A stretch of 64,000 nt of DNA from Crotophaga sulcirostris (taxonomy: Eukaryota; Chordata; Aves; Cuculiformes; Crotophagidae), in assembly GCA_013397455.1 (NCBI GenBank), contig VYZB01000335.1, positions 560,480 to 624,479 of the forward strand, in the 5' to 3' direction. Numbering within the stretch: position 1 is the stretch's first letter; the number at the start of each line of letters is the position of its first letter. The notes beneath the pieces were generated by a model. That model had not been told where the DNA came from. It did no database searches and was given only the letters and a program-made list of their open reading frames with translations. The position numbers and the translations under genes are program-made. Shown here piece by piece: positions 27,118-39,772 of this stretch.

Positions 27118-27152
27118 GTCTTTCTTTTCTTTTCTTTCTTTTTTCTTTTTTT
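27118..27152. repeat. Polypyrimidine tract (TTTCTTTTC)n at the CR1 end
   Basis: Thirty-five bases of T and C on the plus strand directly abutting the 3' end of the CR1 at 27153. On the element strand it reads as an A/G-rich tail. CR1 normally ends with 8-bp units, so this is either a pre-existing tract at the target or a replaced tail. Confidence 0.8.
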
Positions 27153-27738
27153 ACCAGGTTGGAAGAGACCTCTGAGATCATCAAGTCCAACCTATAAGCC
27201 AACACTAACACCACCTCATCACCTAAACCATGGCACTCAGTGCCTCATCCAATCTTCCCTTAAACACTTCAAGGGTCAGCGACTCCACCACCTCCCTGGG
27301 CAGCGCATTCCAGTGGCCAATCACCCTTTCAGTGTAGAACTTCTTCCTAACATCAAGTCTAAACCTCCCCTGACGAAGTTTAAGTCCGTGCCCTCTAGTT
27401 CTGTCACTGGTCACCTGTGAGAAGAGACCAACGCCCGCTTGACTACAACCTCCTTTTAGGTAGTTGTAGAGAGCAATAAGGTCTCCCCTGAGCCTCCTCT
27501 TCTCCAGACTAAACAGCCCCAGCTCCCTCAGTCGCTCCTCGTAGGGTTTGTGTTCCAGCCCTTTCACCATCTTCATTGCCCTCCTCTGGACATTCTCCAG
27601 TATCCTGGCATCTTTCCGGAACTGAGGGGCCCAGAACTGTACGCAGTATTCAAGATGAGGCCTGACCAGTGCCGAGTAGAGGGGGACGATAACTTCTCTG
27701 GTCCTACTGGCCACACTATTCCAGCTGCAGAAAGGCAT
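27153..27738 (-). mobile_element. CR1 LINE, 5'-truncated, with unbroken ORF2 C-terminus
   Basis: Minus-strand copy of about 590 bp. From the truncation point an uninterrupted frame of about 171 codons (27738-27223) runs to the natural end of ORF2, finishing LDEALSAMV and stop. It covers the RT thumb and C-terminal region ([20 protein letters not shown] and onward). The lack of stops suggests a fairly young insertion. Instead of octamer repeats, its 3' end adjoins an A-rich tract on the element strand (27118-27152). Confidence 0.93.
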
Positions 27739-28786
27739 AACCCTACACAGGAGGAGAGATGAGGCTTAGAAACTCATTGAGACACCTGTGAATGGCAACC
27801 CAAAATGGGAAGCCCTGCTTTATAATACTACATATATTGCCATTGGATGTAAGGTGTGAGACCCTTATAGCGGATGAATAGTAACAGTTTAGGAGTAAAA
27901 ATGTGGAGTATGGATAGTAGGCAGCATGACTCCATGCTTGTAAGGAGAAATGCACTTAAAGGACAGGAACCAAACAGGATACAGAAATAGCTGAATAGCT
28001 GTACCCAATAGCTGCTGAAAAAAACCAATACTTTGATAAAGCAAAGCTCACATCTTGCTGGGAGGATAAAACTGAGAAAAAGGGCTTTCCACTGGAAAAG
28101 GAAGAGATAATCGATTCAGAAGAAGGTGGTTTTTTTTCTTGGTTTGGCAGTTGCTGTGATGAGTCTTGGGATATAAATTGTGCTACAATAATACAAATAA
28201 TTGAACATATCAGAATAATGAAGTGCACGTGAAGGAGTACCAGAAACTGAGAAATGGGAAATTGTCATTCCACAAAGGAAAGGGGTTGGGTAACAGTCAG
28301 AATGACTCTTTGTATATTCCCAGCATGTCCATGCAGCAGCTAGAGCAGTAATTTAGCAATCAGTTAGAGTCAGGATGCATTTGAGCTGTTACAAAATACA
28401 TGGTTTGATTTGGCTCCATACCATAGCTCTTCTGCTATTGCTGTTATGGTTTTCCAATAGTATATAATATTCCGTCTAACTGTATTTTAATAGCACTCTA
28501 TGGGCAGCTCTGTTCTCTGCCCAAAACACAATATTTAAGCAAAGAACTGTGGATTTTTAGGTCACTCATATTTTATGATTATATTTTAAGATTATTGAAT
28601 TTCTTATAGCACTCCAATGATTTTCTTCAGGGGTCACAGTGGCCTTTCAGTAATAGGCAGTATAACAAGTTGCTTATAGCTGAGGCTATAATGTAGCCTC
28701 AGCTTCTAAAGTTTGCAACTTGGCAGGTAGAAATAGAGACAACATCAGAGACTTTCCCAGAGGCTTCCTGAGGAGTCAGACATGAA

Positions 28787-28927
28787 TTAATTGCAACAGG
28801 GACAGAAATGTGTAGTGCATATTGCTTCAGGATATAAATGAGCAAAAATGTCCATCGAGACAATTGACGTGATCTCAGATGAGACTACATAAAAATCTGA
28901 ACCAGGACATTTGGACATTGGTTGAGC
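28787..28927 (-). CDS. Possible terminal coding exon, phase-compatible with 30069-30223
   Basis: An acceptor with a pyrimidine tract (gagttcttcctccag) is followed by 46 open codons and TAA. It begins in phase 0, which is what the donor at 30068 requires. The peptide starts AQPMSKCPGSDFYVVSSEI and ends CPCCN, with five Cys in its last half. A weak ATTAAA signal lies about 300 bp downstream (28491-28486). I do not recognise the protein, and the link to the other candidate exon is inference from phase and position only. Confidence 0.2.
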   Translation of the reverse strand, partial: AQPMSKCPGSDFYVVSSEITSIVSMDIFAHLYPEAICTTHFCPCCN

Positions 28928-30068
28928 CTGGAGGAAGAACTCACAAGAGCAGTTAATGTAAGCGCAGGTATCGATCCTCATCCCAGTGTTTGAGTGGGAT
29001 TATTCACTACTTGACCTCAGCCCCAGCCTAGGTTCAGTGTCATGTAGAGACAGATTCATGGATTGCTCCAGCCAGGGCACACTGTGCAGCACACCTCCCA
29101 GACACCTCTGAATTGTTTTCCAGCCCTGAGTGTGTATAGGCTACAGGTGAATCAAAATAAAGCTATTTGTACCTGGTGTGCTGGAGGAGCTTGGAGGAAG
29201 TACCTTCTGACTCAGGCTGCTTTGCCTCTGCTGTAGCAGAGTTCTACCTCCCAGACCTCATTTCTTGTAAACACAGTAGCTCTTAAACAAATTGGTTTGA
29301 AAGCAGCATAGGAAAACACAAAATCCCTGATTGCAGGAAGCTAGGATAAAGTCCAGGCACCCCAAGAGAAATCAAAACCTGTGTACTAGCTTCCCCAGTC
29401 TGAACAAGTTGCAGAGGCATTCAGCCTCAGTGGTTACATGTGATCAAGCACACCATTAATAGAGAGGGGATGACATCTCATTGAAATCCCATCTCTGGGC
29501 TGAACATAACCAGGTGACCCTGTCATCTACAGTAAAACAGGATACAAGCATGACTGTGTATCAGGATATGTTTCTGGATGATGTGGTCTTGGAAATGACC
29601 ACCTGTCAGCTATGTACGTTTTGGGAACATGGCACAAGGTCTTTGTCAGCCGGGAAGACACAAGACACAACATCAGACTGTGCAGTGTTATAAACAGACT
29701 GCCTGTAATATGACTGAGAAGGACTGTTTATACACAAAACTGATACACTTCTAATTCAGCACCGGACCAGATTTGTATCAAGTCAGTTGATGCCCCTTTT
29801 AAATAAATTTTTAATCCAGTTTTTATTCTTGATAAACCTGAACTTCTGTTTTGTGTAGATATGGTCATGTTGTTGCTAGAGACCAGTTCTCCCTTCTATC
29901 CTCCTTGGACTTTCCATTTTGTACTGATAATCCCAATGCAAAATCTCATTAATGCCTTCTGAAAATAGCTCATAGAGTTGCGGTTTCCATCAGAGCAGCT
30001 GATTTTGCATTCCAGACTCGGTGAGCAACACACAAGCCAATGCATGGGCTGGGCACAGCAGTACTCAC

Positions 30069-30223
30069 AAATTCCAAGACGATTTGCATGTCAGGCATCC
30101 ATTTAAATGGTCTGTGATAAGCAACTCTGTCCTCAATATCCTCTCTTAAAAGCCTGTACCACTTACTGATTACTTCAAGAGGAGTGGGTAAGAACCCTGC
30201 CATTTTACATTGCTTAATGCTTT
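30069..30223 (-). CDS. Candidate internal coding exon, unrecognised protein
   Basis: A 155-nt segment with a good acceptor (tcttttttaatag) and a consensus donor (gtgagtac). It starts with the last two bases of a split codon and then has 51 open codons, ending at a codon boundary. The peptide opens SIKQCKMAGFLPTPLEVISK and closes with WMPDMQIVLEF. Its balanced charge, spaced aromatic residues and lack of low complexity look like real protein rather than noise. The open frame continues upstream to a Met at 30266. I do not recognise the family. It lies about 22 kb downstream of OTC on the same strand. It could be one exon of an undescribed gene, a decayed exon of a lost gene, or chance. No transcript evidence is available here. 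Confidence 0.35.
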
Positions 30224-33200
30224 CTATTAAAAAAGACCACTGTGACATTTCATGAAAAACTTTCATCTATTCAGTCTTTTAGAAGGGGGCTAGTTTTTCA
30301 GCAGCGACAAATCCCTATGGCTGGAAAAGTGGCATTCTTTTTAGGTTTTGGCTGATTAATTGTGAAAAAGTATATTGTCCCCCAAAATATCACCCTTTCT
30401 TTTCATCTTTGGAGAAAACTTGCTTTATTGCCAACCTCATCTTTCTGAGGATGGGCTGTGGCTCTAACAAAACTCATCTCACTCCTCTTGGGATGCATCA
30501 GTAGCTCTGCTGAAGTAATCAGTGATGAGAAGAGAAACAGGCCAGGGGCTTTCCCTCTCTCCCTCAATCATACATTTTTCTGAGTCCAGTACATATCAGC
30601 AGAGCATCTTCTCTTCTGGGATGCTATATTAAACAGTAATACGCCCACTCCTCCCTTCAGCTCCTCACTCCTGATGCACACCAAGAAGACTTCCTGTCTC
30701 CAGAAAGTATTAAAGAGCAGACTGAGCATGGTGGTTCTGGATATGTTTGTTCCCCATCCTGGAGGGAACACTAGGGGCTCAATTCAGTTGTCCAGCCATA
30801 ACTGTGCTGTGGTATTTCACATCTCCTCCTCTCTCCTGCAAATTTCTGTAGTGCTGAAGGAAAAGCAAGAGACCTTTTGAAGAGGTGGCTGGAGCATGAA
30901 TGGGATAAATAAATAGGGTATTTAATTCAGCACTAGATGCCTACATTTAGAGAACAGAGTCAAACCCTTCTATTCATCTCCACGTTCAGACGTTTCAGTA
31001 TAGTTGTGTGCAGTACATTTATCTGCAGGTGGAGTAGGTATCTCAGCTCCTATTACTGTCCCTGGAGAACCAGTTAGTACAACTCAGTAAAACCTGGAGA
31101 GCTGTTCATGCACCAAATGTGCCTGTTTAAGGGAAACCCTCTAGAACCCACTGGCTACAGTGGCAGGATAGGTAAGTGGCTCACATGTAGACAACTATTC
31201 TAAAAACATCTAAATTCAGGTATCTGGGTCTGGAGCCTAGTCCCACCCTCTACATCTGTGCCTGGGTTTCAAATCCTTCACACCATGGCAGTAGAGTTCT
31301 CTAGTTACATATAACTTGTTCCTTATCAATTACCACTGTATGGAAAGAAATCTGGAGGAATGCATTGTTTTTTAAAAAGGAAGTTGAAACAGTATTTTAA
31401 GAAACAAGATTCAGTTTGTGAAGTCAGACACTTGAAAATTGAAAGTGCTGTATGTAGTTACCCCTACAACACCAAAGTCAGTGATTGTGACTATATTGCA
31501 GTTTTCTAGATTTTATAGTATTATAATTTTTTCATATCCACCTCTCTTTATTTTGTGTTTCAAATTAAATTCATCCAATGTTTAATGATACATTATTAAT
31601 ATGAGTATTAATAATATATTACAAGTATTGCTATAAAAAAGCTGAAGTTATTTAGGTTACGTAGTCAAGCACTTGAAAGTTAGGAAATACCAGATGTATG
31701 CACTGCGAGCACAGCAAGATACATTCTTTCTCTCCCAGAAATCTTATGAATCAAATTAACACAAGATGAACCATCTGGTACAGGGACAGGATGGTAAGAC
31801 AAAAATAATAGTGACCAGGGCAAGTTACGTCAGCTAGGTGCGAGCACTAAGAGAAAATACTTGATTGTCTTTATCTTCTTCTAAGTAGTTTCAGGAAACC
31901 TCCTGGCCCTGGTGTTGTTGACATTTCTGGAATAATATTCTTTATATTGTCCATATCCCTGGATCTTCTGAAATAGCATCATCATCAGAGTGTTCTTGTG
32001 GGGATTCAGACCTATCTTCCTCTATTACCTGTTGACAGACACATTCCTGGTGTTAGGGATTTACAGTATTAAGTGGGAGTTCCTCTAGCAAAATTGCTGC
32101 AAGTAAAAAAGAAACAACATTTCATGTTACACAATGTGATGTTGAGCTTCAGTGTAAGGATAACCCACCCTGAGCCCACCAGCTTGTAAGGCCAGTGCCT
32201 TGCAAGAGATCATGATGTCACTGGAAGCTGGTGCATGCTCAGATTAATCTTCTTCGCAATGACTTATTTTGAAAGTTATTTTCAGAGGTAGGTGTCTGAG
32301 CATGGGTGTGTGCACATAATAAAGGTTCTTATATGCAAAGCTGTGATCCAAGTCTTTGGGTCTTTGTGTGTAAGTACCTCCTGCTGTCTCTGGTGACAGA
32401 GGGTGGCACTGACATTACCTAAGACTCTGCACAGGATATTTTAGACATTAAGGACAGAGAAAAGAGGATATAAAATAGCATTAGATCCTCAATTCTTCCT
32501 CCAGTTGTTCTGCCAGAATGTTATTTTTAACACGACTGTTTTCTGATGTCTATGTTTTTATGCTCATGCACAAACATCTTGACAACACGGATGTAAAAAC
32601 AAAGAGTGATGTGATTTCCTCTCCCTCTTGTTGGACTAAACAAAGGCCACTTTTTTGCCTCAAATGCATCTTTATCAAGCATGCTCTGTACAGTGTACCA
32701 AGCTGTTTTGTGCTACAGGTTTCTGATTAAGTTACTAGTGGAAAAGTAGACTAGTGGGAGTGCTAGGGAAGTCTTTCGGAAAACTACTCAAATTTCTGGT
32801 TCATCTATCCATCCACTAATTTAAGTTTCAGATCCATGTCTTTACTATGGGACCTAGGGGTATTTCCCAGTTTCTGGATCTGTGTGTGCCTTATTCCTGC
32901 TTCCAGACCTGTGGCTGAGTCATGGCTTGGATATGAGCCAGCCTTCTGCCTGCTCACCCCAAATTCCAAAAGCCTGTATAAGCCAGCCAGAGAAAGTAGT
33001 GACACATTTTTCACGCTCTTCTGATTCAAAGAAGAGGAGAGCAAGTCTTCAGGGCTCACCACAGTGCCAGCATGGACTATGCTACCTCTGTAGTACCCAG
33101 AGCATTTCATGTTCTGCTGCAATTTGTTCTCAGTTTATTGTGCTTCAGATGATTCATAACACAAGGGAGAAGAATAACTAGATATAAACAGCAACTCTTG

Positions 33201-35633
33201 CCATGCTCCTATTAATCATCTCTGAGTATTATTGTCTCACCACATTCCTCCCGCTAGCTGTTACCCCTCCAGAGTGTTTATGTCCCATGTGCCTGTTGCA
33301 GCAAAGGGTGTCTAAACATGCATGAAGCCATACCCGTGCACATTTGCAGTTCTCCCAATAACCAGAGACTCCTTTTGTTCCTCCTGGAATCCCAGAAATC
33401 CATTCCCTGCCCACGCGCCCGCCATCTGCTTTGGGCTTTTTGGTACCATTTCTGTAACTGCATGAGAACAACTGCACACAGCTCATCCTCAGCAACGTGT
33501 TGAGTGCTGCTTTCTTTCCAGTCCAGAAGGATGAACTGTGGGAAGGATATGGAGATCTTCCCTTTCCTGGTTTCTAAGAGTTTTGAAAATATATCTTTTC
33601 TGTAATGATCACAACACAGAAATTATCTGATTAAGACATTACTTGATTTACAAAATGCTATTCTTTTTCCCTCCTACACATGCTTCAAAACATGTCCCTG
33701 GCTCTGATCTTTCTTCGGAGAACTCAGTCTGTTGTTAGTACTCTTTGCTACTGTTAGTATGGATTGTTATAGGATTTCCTAATTTTCCTGATTCCAATAG
33801 ATGGGAAAAGTACACCACCTCTCCAGCCTTTGAACTGCTCACTTTTCTTAGCTCCCAGCATAAGTCAGTGTGCAATATGTAAAAAGGTTGGAAGAATATA
33901 CATGTGTGTTGTTTTGTGAAAGTGAATCAAGTCGGTGAGAGAAAGAAATTGTATGAATATAGATGTATGGATTTGTCTTCTTCAGGCTGTTTCCTGTATG
34001 TAGTACATCCTGTTTCTTGGCCTCTGCAAAAGCAGGCAGGTCCATGCTTACTCTGAACAGCACCATAAACATTCAAAGTTTCTCTGGAAAGTTTAATTGT
34101 GCTAATGACTTCAACCCAAGCTACCAAATGCATAACTTGTTTCTGTAACTGAGAATTTTTTCTCTAACTTAATACACACTGCTTTTAAAACCATATCCAA
34201 TGTAAATTCTGACAGGTCTAAGCAATATTATTTGTTTACAAAATATTGTTAGTTTAATCTGGGAATTTTCTGTGTTTGGCACAAAAGTGGAGAGAAATAT
34301 ATTCTCACTGCAGGTAAATTGGACCTCACCTTTGGTACTTTCCATTGCATTAGTTACTGAGAAACTGTACATTTACACATAGCAAAAGAAGCTACATAGT
34401 TGTTACAACTGAAACATAAGGGGGGGAAAGGAGAGGAGAAACAAGCTTTCTTTTGAAACATGTATTCAACAAGCTAAAATGACTTTTGAAAACTTTTCAG
34501 AACAATTCCCTTTCTCCTGAGGCTAAGTTAGAGGAACTGTTAAAAGAATTAGTCTGAAAGTTCAGAATTGAGATCACGAATTCAATAGAATATCTCTTTG
34601 AGACTTCACAATGGAAATATTGTCCCCATGAGTGTTAAGATCGTATTTGCCATCGCTCTCTATCCAGGCCAAAGAAAAGGGTGGGGGGGGAGGGGAAAAG
34701 GGATTGTGAATAGAAGGCTAAATGTTTTTGTATAATGCAATATTGTGATTTCCCTCCTAGCTGCCAACAAAACCAACACTTTAAATTTTGGCTGATAATT
34801 CAACTGGAGCAATTTAGAATGTAGCAGAACTACCCTAACACGCGTAGTAGCACAGACTAAGGAAAATGATAGAAGGAGAAAATACAAGATTTCCATAAGT
34901 AAACACTGTGCATCTCACTGGCAATCAGTTAAGTCCTGCAAGTATCATATACTGCTCCTTACCTTTGCAGCCACCACACCCAAGAAATACAAGCTTCAGG
35001 AAAGTGAAACAAGATGTGAACTAGGAAGAACATTTACATCTCATCTTTTTTAGTGACGCTTGGTAGTGCAGTTTTCTGTGAGCTCTCAACTTACTTTGCA
35101 AAGCATTTTGTTATCCTTTTGTGGTGCCTGCTCATTATACATTTTTTTTTTTTCATTTGCATTTTGAGATCTGCCTTCTGCATTTATTTATCTATGCCTA
35201 TATTTTTTTCTTACATCATCCTCATCCTTGATCATGTCTATCTCCAGCACCCAAACCAAGTTCACCGTTGGATGATATGGATCATTTCCCCATGGCTTCC
35301 TGGCCAAAAGTCTTCAGCTGCAACATTTTGTGAGAAATTTTTTGTAGAGATGCTCTGTTCTGTGTGGGAGGAAAAGAAGAGAGATAAGCTAATACAGTAC
35401 ATTTCCTCTTTTGTTGCTTTTGCGTCTTGTTGATCATCTTTAAGATAAGTGATTTTTCCTTTAGATAAGCTGACAGATATCCAGAAAAGAAGATGCATTT
35501 TTCATAAACTTGGAGATGTTAGAGACATGAGGGACATAGTGGTCCCTAGGACTGTTTCTCAAGGCAGCATTCGTAAAATTCCATTATCCTTTGCAGGTCT
35601 TTGTAACTGCTAGTGAATCTTCTGCTGTACCTT

Positions 35634-35714
35634 AAAACAAACAAACAAACAAACAAACAAAACCAAACTACAAGCCACCACCACCACCACCAAAACCAAC
35701 AACAACAACAACAA
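35634..35714. repeat. Compound microsatellite (AAAC)n-(CAC)n-(AAC)n
   Basis: About eight AAAC units (35634-35667), then CAC repeats (35674-35691), then AAC repeats (35693-35714) with short spacers. On the minus strand it gives a Trp/Cys/Val-rich open frame that is not a gene. Confidence 0.95.
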
Positions 35715-38700
35715 ACCCCACCTTGGTTCCATTTCCTTTTCTTTCTTTCTAGAGGTGAAAGGGGCAATAGGAAACCCAGGCAGTTTTCAGCTCATGCCTA
35801 ATATGGGAAAAATCAGGAGGCTCCAGACTTTTCACCAGAGCAGTTTTCTCTCAGCTCTAATCAGTAAGAATAAGAAATGGAGATATGGCTTTGCCATAGC
35901 CTGCTGGCTTCATCATTTTTCTTTGTTAGCAGACTACAGAATCTTTGCTCATAGCACAAGAATGCAGCCAACAAATCCTAGACATACCGTATATTTCATG
36001 GGTTTAGCAACCCATAAAAGCTGAGAGTAGCATCTGATTTATCTTGGCAAATGGCTCCAGCTGTTCTCAGAAACATCTTTTTTTAATGAAAGGAGGTGTT
36101 CCCTAAATTAAGTCTTGATTTGAATCTCATTGCCCAGGAATATATTTACAGAACTATTTGTAAAATATTATCTACTTTGTAAAAGCATTTTGAATGCTTT
36201 GTTAGTGCAGTGTGCTAGGACTTTCCTGTCGTTGTTGTTTCTTCCCAAAGGAAACTAGCAAGACGAGTAGTAATTGCCAGATTATCAAATGGTGCACAAA
36301 CTCATTTTGTGGACTAAGCAAGAAGATATTAGGGTTTCATAAACGCTCAGCCACATAAATTATTCTACTATACTAACATTTTACTAAAGAGACCGCTGTC
36401 AAGTGGAGGAATCACCCATAGGAGAGCAGAGGAATATTTACTTTCCTGAATGATGTGGCATTTTACTTGCTTGCTGTGTATGATGCTGCTTCTTTCAGGT
36501 GTGAATGCAATGGATGCCTGGCCCCCGTGTCCCACAACATATTGATAAGGGGATAATAGCAAGTAATGATGTTACGTATGTACTTGAAATTCAGCTTGGC
36601 CTGATTTTAAATAGTGAATTCAACCTTCATTCATCTGCAGTCATCCAGCATGGCTGTTTTACAGTCTCTCCCTGCTCACTCTCCTACCAGCTTTCCTTTT
36701 TTTCTCTGAAGCCTAAATCTTGATATGACACACAGGTGAAAAATCTCCAGGCTTATCTCCACTGGAAAAAAGTTTATTGGTCTTCACAGGCCTCCATAAA
36801 TCACTAGATGGCCTTCTTTCTTCCAGAAAGGAAATCGAAGGAGGAGCATGACAAATACATATTTTTGACTGGTTAGTATCTAATTTTAAGAACTAGGTAG
36901 ATGTAATGGGAATAGTTTTTTAGAAGGATTCTTTTTTTTTTCAGTTGAAAATCCTGGTTTGACCAAACTGAATTTTTTGCTGGTCTATCTGGCTTTCATT
37001 AAAATACTTGCAGAAGGTGTTGAACTGTTCTGCTCTTACCTTTTTTTGCTACAGCTTTTATGTTACACTGCTATTTTACATAAATGAAAAATAAAGTTTA
37101 ATTGAGTAAGTCTGAAGGAAACAATTTGTTCTTAATGTTTGAACATCTCCCTCTATGAAAAAAAATCTGCGGCAGTCACTTTTATTTATGATTCAGAACA
37201 AAAACAAATTTTGAAGCCCTGGAGTTTTCCAGAGGATGGTGTGTCTGGTTTCTGACTGCCCCTCCTTTCGGTGCAGTTGTGAGATGGACAGCAATACTGA
37301 TCCTGCCACAGAAAAGACACCGAAGGGGGGCCAGCACAAGACATGGCCTGAGGTCTCTATGCTGTAGTGCAGCATCCTAGTGCCACAAATCCATTCAACA
37401 GCGTCCTTGGAAAACTCCCTTTTCACCCACTCTAGTTGCTTTTTCTTTTCTAATTTGTTGTTGTCGGGGTTTTTAAATTATTTTTCTCTTCTAGTGACTT
37501 CTTTCACAGTCTTGGATTGCTTTCTCTTTTCTCTCTCTTAAATACTCCAGCGAGTGCAATGCTGTCTGTTGGCAGTCCATATGTAGGTTAGAGAACAAGG
37601 AGGAATGATTTGCCCTTGTCTAGAGGTGGATAAACTACCTAAAATTTCCTCACGGGAGACATATTCGAATCCCTGCAGGAAGGTGGAAACATGGATGATA
37701 TAAGACTAGCCTATTTCATGGTTTATAACTTTTATCAGCATGCAAATGAAAAACGATAAGTGGCTCTCAAGCGTTCACAGAAAAAAGTGTTCATTTAGTC
37801 ACATTATGGAAAAATAAGCCATGAGAAAGATGGGGACATGGTAGAGAGTCAGGGACAGGGATATGACTGGTGTACAAACAGAGCCCTCTTAACCTTTAAT
37901 CTGGGTTGTGTTGCAAACTTACTTTTTGACCTGAGGAAAGTCATCCGCATACATTTTCAAAGCAGTCATTAACTGCAGGATCTCAAATTGAAACACTATA
38001 GGAAGGATTCCTCTCACTGGAGATGCCCATGTGTGGGGTGGTCATGTACACCCCATTTACAGACAGGAGAAAGCAACAACTGGGTCTAAGACGTGTTGCT
38101 TCTGGACTGCTTTGGGTATCCACATCAGGATGAAATGCATCTGTTTCAGAAGTGCCTGTTTCTATCCCCAGGCTACAAGAGGAGCCAACGTGGCAAACTC
38201 GTGCCCAAGTATCAACAGTGCAGGTGTCTGAAGGGAGGTGAGTAGCATCTCCCCCACAGCAACTTGTTTGATGCAGCTGCTGAGTGGCTGCAAGCCCCAT
38301 TAACCTCTGATGACACCTGCATAACAGATATTTTGGAAGCAAAACCATTTTCTTTTGTTTACTACATGGATCTTGCAAAAATTTTAAATCTGACAGCCTG
38401 GCATTTTTTTTCCTGAGGGAAAACATCCTCTCAGGATCATGCTGTTTCTGCTTGATGATTCCTAAGTCTCAGGAATGAGCAAAAAAGCACAAAGTAAGAA
38501 AAATGCTATTAGGAAACCCCAGATACTGTTACAGACTTAAACTATTGTGCTGTTCCTTTCAGAATATACCTGCTTAAGCAAAAATTGCCTTGTTTTTAGA
38601 ATTACAGCAGAGGTCAGGTAAGATCAGCCTCTTGTGCATTTTACTAATGGAGATATTCAGCCTGGCAGTTTCAATGCCTCCCCAGTTGCTATCTCTCACG

Positions 38701-39639
38701 TTTATGCATAGCCATAAAACCACTACAGATCTCAAATAAGGAACAAGAATCCCTGAAAATTATAATGTCAGAACAGAGAAACAGAGAACAGAGAAAACTG
38801 AGATAACAATTTCTACCCATTCTATCTGTCTTTCCTATGAATTACTGGAGAAAGATAAAAATCTTGAAAAGATTAAACAGAAACTTCTTAGCTTTCAAAT
38901 AGCAACCCAGTGTACTAATGTGCATCCCAGGCTAAATTCAACCCTCATATAAATGACTGAAATGTTTATGCCTGTGTTTGGCTTTGTATTTTTTTCCTCG
39001 GAGTGAAAATGCAGTTTTCAACCAGGATCTGATACATCCTTTCAAAAAAAAAAAAGAAAAAAGCTGCACCAAACAGAGCTTTATGCAGCAGTGAAAAGCA
39101 AAAGAATAAAGAACTGCTACAGCCTTTACACAGGCTGGCATGAACATGATGTGTATCTGATTTCTGGTTTAAATTCAGCAGGCTACTCTATTCTAAAAGA
39201 ACAAATGGATCTTGCTTCCCCAAGCATATGGCAGCAACACATGCAATTTACATCCCATATGGGGTCTCTTTCAGGCAACCATCAGACTATGAAATGTCAC
39301 AAGGAATTGCTTTAGATCCCCATTATATAGTCCAGACACTTAGCGTTCCTCTTTTCAGCACTGTCCATAGCTCCAACAGAGGTGCTTTTAGTGTAATTGT
39401 TGTTTGTGCTGCATTAGTACCTGAAAGTTAGGGGCCACTGCAACGCCTCTGCCATCATACTGTGAAAAACGTAGGATTCCTTCAGATGCTCGTGGTCCAA
39501 TTTAGCAACAGATGAAACCATTTGGTGTGCCACATAATAAGAAAGAATGGGACAGGAAAAACAACACTGTATGGCTATTACATAGTGTGTTTTATCGTTT
39601 GGTCTCAAAGCACCTGGTAAACAGGGTAAGCGAAATTCT

Positions 39640-39772
39640 TGTTTCAAAGATGGGGAAACTGAGGCACAACAAGGTGACTTCTCAGAGCATGCCAAAGCAG
39701 TGAAAGAGCTGGCATCAAAGCTGTGCTTCTAAGTCACAGTCCAGCTGTTTACACAACTACTCACACTGCCTT
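39640..39772 (-). repeat. MIR-like ancient SINE remnant
   Basis: On the plus strand it reads as reversed MIR: gatggggaaactgaggcac, then aaggtgactt, agagctggcat, and a cacactgcc end. This is the clearest of the three MIR-like copies. Confidence 0.65.

Noticed and set aside
35546..35767. Trp/Cys/Val-rich small minus-strand frame
   Set aside because: Translation of the compound microsatellite at 35634-35714.
37655..37685. attcgaatccctg resembling a tRNA T-loop
   Set aside because: No acceptor stem, anticodon arm or D-arm could be found around it.
37983..38426. 147-codon minus-strand open frame, Cys- and Ser-rich
   Set aside because: Composition looks like translated noncoding DNA and no family is recognised. 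It is the longest non-repeat frame on the minus strand, so a conservation check would settle it.
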